Made by a program: the position numbers and the translations under genes | Notes under the pieces: model-generated | What the model was told of the DNA's origin: nothing | Database searches by the model: none | Seen by the model: the letters and a program-made list of their open reading frames with translations, nothing else | In this document: piece after piece, positions 28,896-33,413 of the stretch | Position numbering within the stretch: the stretch's first letter is position 1 | Layout: each line of letters begins with the position of its first letter | DNA from: a virus | Length of the DNA stretch: 33,413 bases | Direction: 5' to 3' (one strand) | IMG/VR virus record: IMGVR_UViG_3300037963_005232 | Location: 1 to 33,413 of that record

Positions 28896-29456
28896 GTGGC
28901 AACTGAGCCTCTTAATCCTCGCGTTCAACCTCTTTTTGGAGGTCGGTACGCAGAAAATACATCAGGCATTATTGCCGCAATTAATGCATGCATTGACGCT
29001 GCTGGAGGCACCGTGACGACATATCCCTCCAATACAGCTGGAATCATTCAGGCATTGATTGATCTTGAAGCAGCGATCAGCGGCACTTCTGGTAATTCGT
29101 CGATCGTCCCAGCAACCTCAGGCGAAGCGCTGGCTGAAGGTGATGTTGTCTACGTGAAGGCCTCGGACGGCAAGATTTACAAGGCCACAAACGCAGCTAC
29201 TTTCGAGCGGGCCAATGCTTTAGGCATGGTCAAAGAGACAGTGTCCGCAGCTGATCAACCGGTAAAGATTGTGGTGCGTGGCCCATGCGACGGATACACG
29301 GGGTTGACCATCGGGTCTGAATACTTCCTGGGTCTTGATGGAGCGATTACGACTACCGCCCCAAGTGGCGGAGGCTTGTATTCAGTCCAGGTAGGCACAG
29401 CAGTCTCGGCCACAAAGCTTGATGTCCACCCTGTAACTCCAGCGCTGACTACCTGA
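28896..29456 (+). CDS. Tail-fibre-associated protein, GTG start (186 aa)
   Basis: The N-terminus is helical (about 20-65, Ala/Ile-rich). The C-terminal two thirds are beta-rich, with EGDVVYVKASDGKIYKATN, IVVRGPCDGYTGLTIGSEYF and a closing GLYSVQVGTAVSATKLDV, typical of small modules attached to phage fibres. GTG 28896 is the first possible start after an in-frame stop (28890). GAGGAGG lies 14 bases upstream, further than usual. The stop overlaps the next ATG by one base. The fibre role is inferred from these motifs and neighbours. Confidence 0.75.
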   Translation: MATEPLNPRVQPLFGGRYAENTSGIIAAINACIDAAGGTVTTYPSNTAGIIQALIDLEAAISGTSGNSSIVPATSGEALAEGDVVYVKASDGKIYKATNAATFERANALGMVKETVSAADQPVKIVVRGPCDGYTGLTIGSEYFLGLDGAITTTAPSGGGLYSVQVGTAVSATKLDVHPVTPALTT

Positions 29457-30622
29457 TGAATCGTTTCGCACTCGTTTTAGTCAATGGCGTTGTGCAAGAA
29501 ATGCCGATCAATGATCGGATTGAGCACAGTGCGAATATCCCCCGGCAGGCAAATGCCCCGAGTCCTGCGGTCTCTGGTGATCAATGGTTTGACACCAGCA
29601 CCTCCCGCTTCATGCTGTATGACGGCTCGCAGTGGACAACGGTTGGTGGTGATAACGCATCAGCTATCGCCACGGCGAACCAGGCTCTAGCTGCAACGGC
29701 TGATGTCTACAAAGAAGTAGCCAATGTCGCGGCGATTTCAGCCAGTCCCGCCAACGGCGACAAGATCGAGCTTCTCGATTCAACAGGGGTTCAAAGTTTT
29801 AGCCCGCTTAGCGGCCTGCCTTCTGGATTTGTAGGTGCGTCAAACCTACTGGTGAGGCTTGAATACAACAGCAGCGGCAGTAGTTGGGAGTTTCGCAGCT
29901 TTGCAGCAAAAGACCCAGATGGTCGATATGTAAAGAACGCAGCGAATTACACGCTGACGCTACCGGCTAGTTCTGGTTCAAACGGCAACGTCCTGAAGAC
30001 TGATGGCAGTGGCAATGCATCGTGGGGTTCTGCGGATGTAGTTGCCGACACGACACCGCAACTTGGTGGTGATTTGGACTGTAACGCTAATAATATTACC
30101 GGTACAGTTCTAATAACTGGCAGCACACCCTCTTTAAGGGGAACTGGTGCGAGTGGGTCTGCGTCATTGTCAAACTATGGGACTGATACAAGTAGTGTCG
30201 ACAGCAGGCTGGAGCTGCAGCCAGAGAAATTAGAGCTTTACTTTGGCAGTGAGCACTATCTAGATATTGGCAGCGCCTCTGGATCGCAGGACCTGCGGAT
30301 CATGAAGGATGGGAGTGGCATTGGTTTTTATGGGGGCAGCGCAAGTAACTATCTGACGATTCGTCCACCAGCCACATTTACTACAACTACATACGTTTTA
30401 CCGGCAGCAGATGGCTCAGCCGGTCAGGCCATTATCACTGATGGAAATGGTGTTCTTTCATTCGGAAATGTCGGCGGGCAGTTCGTTGAGACTCCCCAGA
30501 CATTGACCGAAAACAAAGTGATTGCAGCCAATATCAACGCATCGTGCAATGGGCCAATAGCGCTAGATTCAGGTGTAACAGTGACTGTTGGGTCGAACTC
30601 AAGTCTTGCAATCAGAAACTAA
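29456..30622 (+). CDS. Tail fibre protein (388 aa)
   Basis: The N-terminus (MNRFALVLVNGVVQEMPIND) precedes a short fibre-attachment module containing GDQWFDTSTSRFMLYDGSQW (about 40-60), a pattern widely seen at the start of cyanophage fibres. The rest is Gly/Ser/Thr/Asn-rich beta repeats (about 160-345) with NGNVLKTDGSGNASWG and AGQAIITDGNGVLSFGN, which in such fibres form trimeric beta shafts. No receptor-binding head can be named. It begins at TGATG with the previous gene and is followed six bases later by the next fibre gene. Confidence 0.82.
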   Translation: MNRFALVLVNGVVQEMPINDRIEHSANIPRQANAPSPAVSGDQWFDTSTSRFMLYDGSQWTTVGGDNASAIATANQALAATADVYKEVANVAAISASPANGDKIELLDSTGVQSFSPLSGLPSGFVGASNLLVRLEYNSSGSSWEFRSFAAKDPDGRYVKNAANYTLTLPASSGSNGNVLKTDGSGNASWGSADVVADTTPQLGGDLDCNANNITGTVLITGSTPSLRGTGASGSASLSNYGTDTSSVDSRLELQPEKLELYFGSEHYLDIGSASGSQDLRIMKDGSGIGFYGGSASNYLTIRPPATFTTTTYVLPAADGSAGQAIITDGNGVLSFGNVGGQFVETPQTLTENKVIAANINASCNGPIALDSGVTVTVGSNSSLAIRN

Positions 30623-30628
30623 TTAATC

Positions 30629-31135
30629 ATGGCTTACGGAAAGATCAAGGCAGACACTCTGACCTTCGACAACTCTGGTACAGATAGCGACATTGCAGTA
30701 AGCGGGATCCCAACAGCGGCTCAGCTAAATGCAAAAGCCAATACGTCTGACATTGGGTCGACAATTCAAGCGTTCGACGCAGATACGGCGAAAACTGATG
30801 TCGCCCAAAGTTATACGGCTGCGCAGCGCGGAGCGATTACGACACTGACCCCAGGAGCAACTGTGACTCCGGACTTTGCTGTATCAAATAATTTTTCATT
30901 AACTCTTGGACAGGCGACAACAATTGCAAACCCGACAAATTTAGTCGCTGGTCAATCAGGTTCAATCTTTCTTGTCCAAGGCGGCACAGCCTACACGGGC
31001 CAGTGGGGAAGTTCATGGGATTTCGCTGGCGGGACAGCACCGACACTAAGCGCGGCTAACAAAGTAGATCGAGTGGATTACATCGTGAGATCCGGTACAT
31101 CAATCCACGCGGTCTTTACTGGAGACTATTCATGA
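30629..31135 (+). CDS. Tail fibre distal-module protein (168 aa)
   Basis: After an N-terminal segment starting MAYGKIKADTLTFDNSG, the C-terminal half (about 65-168) carries TPDFAVSNNFSLTLGQATTI, NLVAGQSGSIFLVQGG and VDRVDYIVRSGTSIHAVF. This resembles a beta-rich module that ends many marine phage fibres. As a separate gene it may add a tip to the fibre encoded just upstream. The stop overlaps the start of the last gene (ATGA), so the fibre set is translationally coupled. Receptor and stoichiometry are unknown. Confidence 0.8.
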   Translation: MAYGKIKADTLTFDNSGTDSDIAVSGIPTAAQLNAKANTSDIGSTIQAFDADTAKTDVAQSYTAAQRGAITTLTPGATVTPDFAVSNNFSLTLGQATTIANPTNLVAGQSGSIFLVQGGTAYTGQWGSSWDFAGGTAPTLSAANKVDRVDYIVRSGTSIHAVFTGDYS

Positions 31136-33413
31136 GCGTAATTAATACCAGTGCACTTGCTGGCGCTTCCGGCCAGGCGGCAGGTGGTGGCTACAAGGTT
31201 GAACGTAGTCTGAGGTTTAATGATGCTGACGACACATCGCTCAGTTTCACTCCGTCATCTGCAGGAAACCGCAAAACGTGGACATTGTCTTCTTGGGTAA
31301 AGCTGAGCAACGATGACTATGGAAACCTTTTTGCAAATTTGGTCGACAATAACAATGGACTTTACGTCTATTGGCAAAGCGAACGTTTGTACATAAGTGA
31401 TTACAATACATCGGGTGGAGCGGGATTATATACAACTCGTGTATTTCGTGATTACTCAAGTTGGTATCACATCGTAATTGCAATGGACTCTACTCAGGCT
31501 ACAGCGTCTGACAGAGTAAAGCTCTACATCAATGGTGTGCAGCAAACATTAGCTGGTTCTCAACCAAGCCAAGATGTTGAGGGTAGATGGAACGCCGCAC
31601 AAACCCACTATATCGGTCAGCAAAGCAATAATGTTACTGACTATAACTTAGACGGCTACTTAGCAGATGTACACTTCGTCGACGGTCAAGCTCTAGCTGC
31701 ATCTGACTTCGGAGAATACGACGACAACAACGTATGGCAACCGAAGAAGTACGACGGTACTTACGGTAATAACGGTTGGAAACTTGATTTCTCTGACAAC
31801 AGCTCTGACAGTGCGTTAGGTACTGATAGCAGTGGTAATGGGAATAATTGGACGGTTAATAACCTTACTGCTGGTATAAACAGTATCTCTAGCCCTAACA
31901 GCCCTGGATGGGCTAGCGCAGGTTCGAACTGGTCGGTAAGTAATTCAAACCAAGACGCCGATTACAGCGGTAGCAGCTCTTACTCGACCCAGTTAGCAAC
32001 CGCGCTCTCTAATAACACTACTTATCATTTTTTCCTTGAGCAGTATGCAGGCTCAGGCGATAGTTATGGTGGTTGGTTCTTTTCTACTGATAGTTCTGAA
32101 GGTGGAACAGTGCCTAATGAATTAAATGACAACACACTGGGTATGCGTGTTGGTCACAGCACTATCGGAGCACATGGGTCTTATGCAACTGCAAACGGCG
32201 TATCTAGTGGCCAAAGTGCTCTTTCTGGCTTTAGTAGCATTGAGGCAAACGCTAGCGGTGGCGCTGCAACTACTACTGAGTTTGTAATTAATACTTCAGT
32301 TGATAAGGTTTGGGTAAGACCAGTAGGAGGAAGCTGGATTGGCGGTGGCGATCCGTCCAATACATCAAGTACAGCATCTTTCAACATAGTCAGTGATAGT
32401 ACTCAGTACTTTGCGTATATAGCTTATGCCAGCGGTACATACGCCAAATTTAAAACAAGCGTTGGCGATGCATCAACTATAGACTGCCTCCGCGATTCCC
32501 CAACCAACGGCGACACGGCAAACGACACTGGTGCGGGGGGGCAACTCAATGGAAATTATTGTACGTTCAATCCTTTAGGTGTTAATGGCGTCGGCAGTAC
32601 GCAATACACTTACTCTGATGGAAACTTAGTCGCTAATAACGTAACTGGTGCTTATGGCTATGCTACCGGAACTATCTATGCTAAATCGGGGAAATGGTAT
32701 GCTGAATTTGTGCCTGGAACAGGCTTAGATACTATTTATGATTACATCGGAATTACTGCTGCAAATTCAAATAGAATTTATCCTGGGGAAGTAGATAATG
32801 GATATTGGTACAAAGGCAATGGTAATAAAGTAAGCAATGCTGGCTATATAGGTACTTCCTATGGCGCTACTTACGCAGCAGGAGACGTTATTGGTGTTGC
32901 TCTTGATCTTGACAATTATACTGTCACTTTCTATAAAAACGGTGTAAGTCAAGGTGTAGCATTTACAGGATTAGATTCCAGTACATCGTGGACATTTTCA
33001 GTAGGTGATTATGCCAGTGGAACTACAGCAGTTACTTTTACAGCAAACTTTGGCCAACGCCCCTTCGCCTACCCTTTGAGTGGCTACAAGTGTTTAAACA
33101 CCGCGTCATTGCCGACCCCAACGATTGAGGACCCGAGTAAGCATTTTGATATTAAGTTGTGGACCGGTAACGGGAGCACTCAAAACATAACTGGTTACAG
33201 CTTTTCTCCAGACCTTGTATGGACTAAACGAAGAGACAACTCAGGTTTCCATGCTTTGTTTGATCCTATTAGAGATGTGCATAACGCACTTAAAAGTAAT
33301 TCAGCAAACGGCACTCATACCGATAATGGGCTTCTCACTGCGTTTAATAGCGATGGTTTCAGTATAGGTAGCGCAGGCGACATTAACGGCAATAACAACA
33401 CATACGTTGGTTG
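31132..33413 (+). CDS. Large fibre/adhesin with LamG-like and SPRY-like domains, cut off by the window end (760+ aa)
   Basis: The frame is open from ATG 31132 to the last base, so the C-terminus is missing. After MSVINTSALAGASGQ, residues about 26-220 look like a LamG/concanavalin-A-like lectin domain (SLRFNDADDTSLSF, WYHIVIAMDST, LYINGVQQ, GYLADVHFVDG). The middle is Ser/Asn/Gly-rich. Residues about 517-643 are SPRY-like (KWYAEFVPGTG, DVIGVALDLDNYTVTFYKNG, FTANFGQRPF). Then comes a module with KLWTGNGSTQNITGYSFSPDLVWTK. The architecture fits a surface-glycan-binding adhesin of marine phages. Third-position A/T is higher than in upstream genes. Confidence 0.88.
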   Translation, partial: MSVINTSALAGASGQAAGGGYKVERSLRFNDADDTSLSFTPSSAGNRKTWTLSSWVKLSNDDYGNLFANLVDNNNGLYVYWQSERLYISDYNTSGGAGLYTTRVFRDYSSWYHIVIAMDSTQATASDRVKLYINGVQQTLAGSQPSQDVEGRWNAAQTHYIGQQSNNVTDYNLDGYLADVHFVDGQALAASDFGEYDDNNVWQPKKYDGTYGNNGWKLDFSDNSSDSALGTDSSGNGNNWTVNNLTAGINSISSPNSPGWASAGSNWSVSNSNQDADYSGSSSYSTQLATALSNNTTYHFFLEQYAGSGDSYGGWFFSTDSSEGGTVPNELNDNTLGMRVGHSTIGAHGSYATANGVSSGQSALSGFSSIEANASGGAATTTEFVINTSVDKVWVRPVGGSWIGGGDPSNTSSTASFNIVSDSTQYFAYIAYASGTYAKFKTSVGDASTIDCLRDSPTNGDTANDTGAGGQLNGNYCTFNPLGVNGVGSTQYTYSDGNLVANNVTGAYGYATGTIYAKSGKWYAEFVPGTGLDTIYDYIGITAANSNRIYPGEVDNGYWYKGNGNKVSNAGYIGTSYGATYAAGDVIGVALDLDNYTVTFYKNGVSQGVAFTGLDSSTSWTFSVGDYASGTTAVTFTANFGQRPFAYPLSGYKCLNTASLPTPTIEDPSKHFDIKLWTGNGSTQNITGYSFSPDLVWTKRRDNSGFHALFDPIRDVHNALKSNSANGTHTDNGLLTAFNSDGFSIGSAGDINGNNNTYVG

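Noticed and set aside
1-33413. CRISPR arrays, tRNA genes, insertion sequences, integrase, psbA or other metabolic genes
   Set aside because: Looked for and not seen; no regularly spaced repeats, cloverleaf-like sequences or transposase motifs were found by eye.

Overview
The window looks like the virion-assembly half of a cyanobacterial virus, most likely a marine cyanophage. The clearest host marker is a complete 39-codon high-light-inducible (Hli) gene at 14070-14189 with the exact chlorophyll-binding helix motif of the LHC superfamily. It sits among a large terminase (9789-11321), portal (11331-13553), scaffold (13069-14067), endolysin (14788-15984), major capsid protein (20946-22079) and fibre genes. 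No tape-measure-sized gene, sheath, baseplate set, integrase, polymerase, tRNA or CRISPR is visible. The absence of a tape measure favours a short tail, but the neighbouring sequence could change that. Base composition is near balanced, which fits a Synechococcus-type host better than low-GC Prochlorococcus; this is inference.

Layout. (1) 1-644 has no convincing gene: a GC-rich, CpG-dense, foldable block (1-345), then an A/T-rich leader with a direct repeat, a promoter-like sequence and a hairpin. (2) 645-9706 (+) holds 12 tightly packed genes of unknown function, several joined by overlapping stop/start codons. Many are Ala/Gly-rich with hydrophobic helices, as expected of internal or ejected virion proteins. 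(3) 9789-14189 (+) is a packaging and capsid-assembly run: TerL, portal, scaffold, Hli, then a terminator. The portal and scaffold genes overlap out of frame for 485 nt. (4) 14239-16192 (+) has two small genes, a two-enzyme endolysin and a small gene. (5) 16189-20947 is an inverted (-) block with fibre or tail accessory genes, one carrying a cupredoxin-like domain, and two LAGLIDADG-type proteins. It separates the scaffold gene from the capsid gene. (6) 20946 to the end (+) runs from the major capsid protein and a probable decoration protein to a terminator, then a helix-hairpin-helix protein, connector-like genes, a paralogous coiled-coil pair, a SWIM-like Cys/His tail protein and fibre genes ending in a truncated LamG/SPRY-like adhesin.

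The genes read as a late programme: inner or ejection proteins, DNA packaging, shell assembly, lysis and host recognition. Photosynthesis-related (Hli) and mobile (LAGLIDADG) genes are embedded in it. Function calls rest on motifs and remembered family resemblance; no database search was possible.
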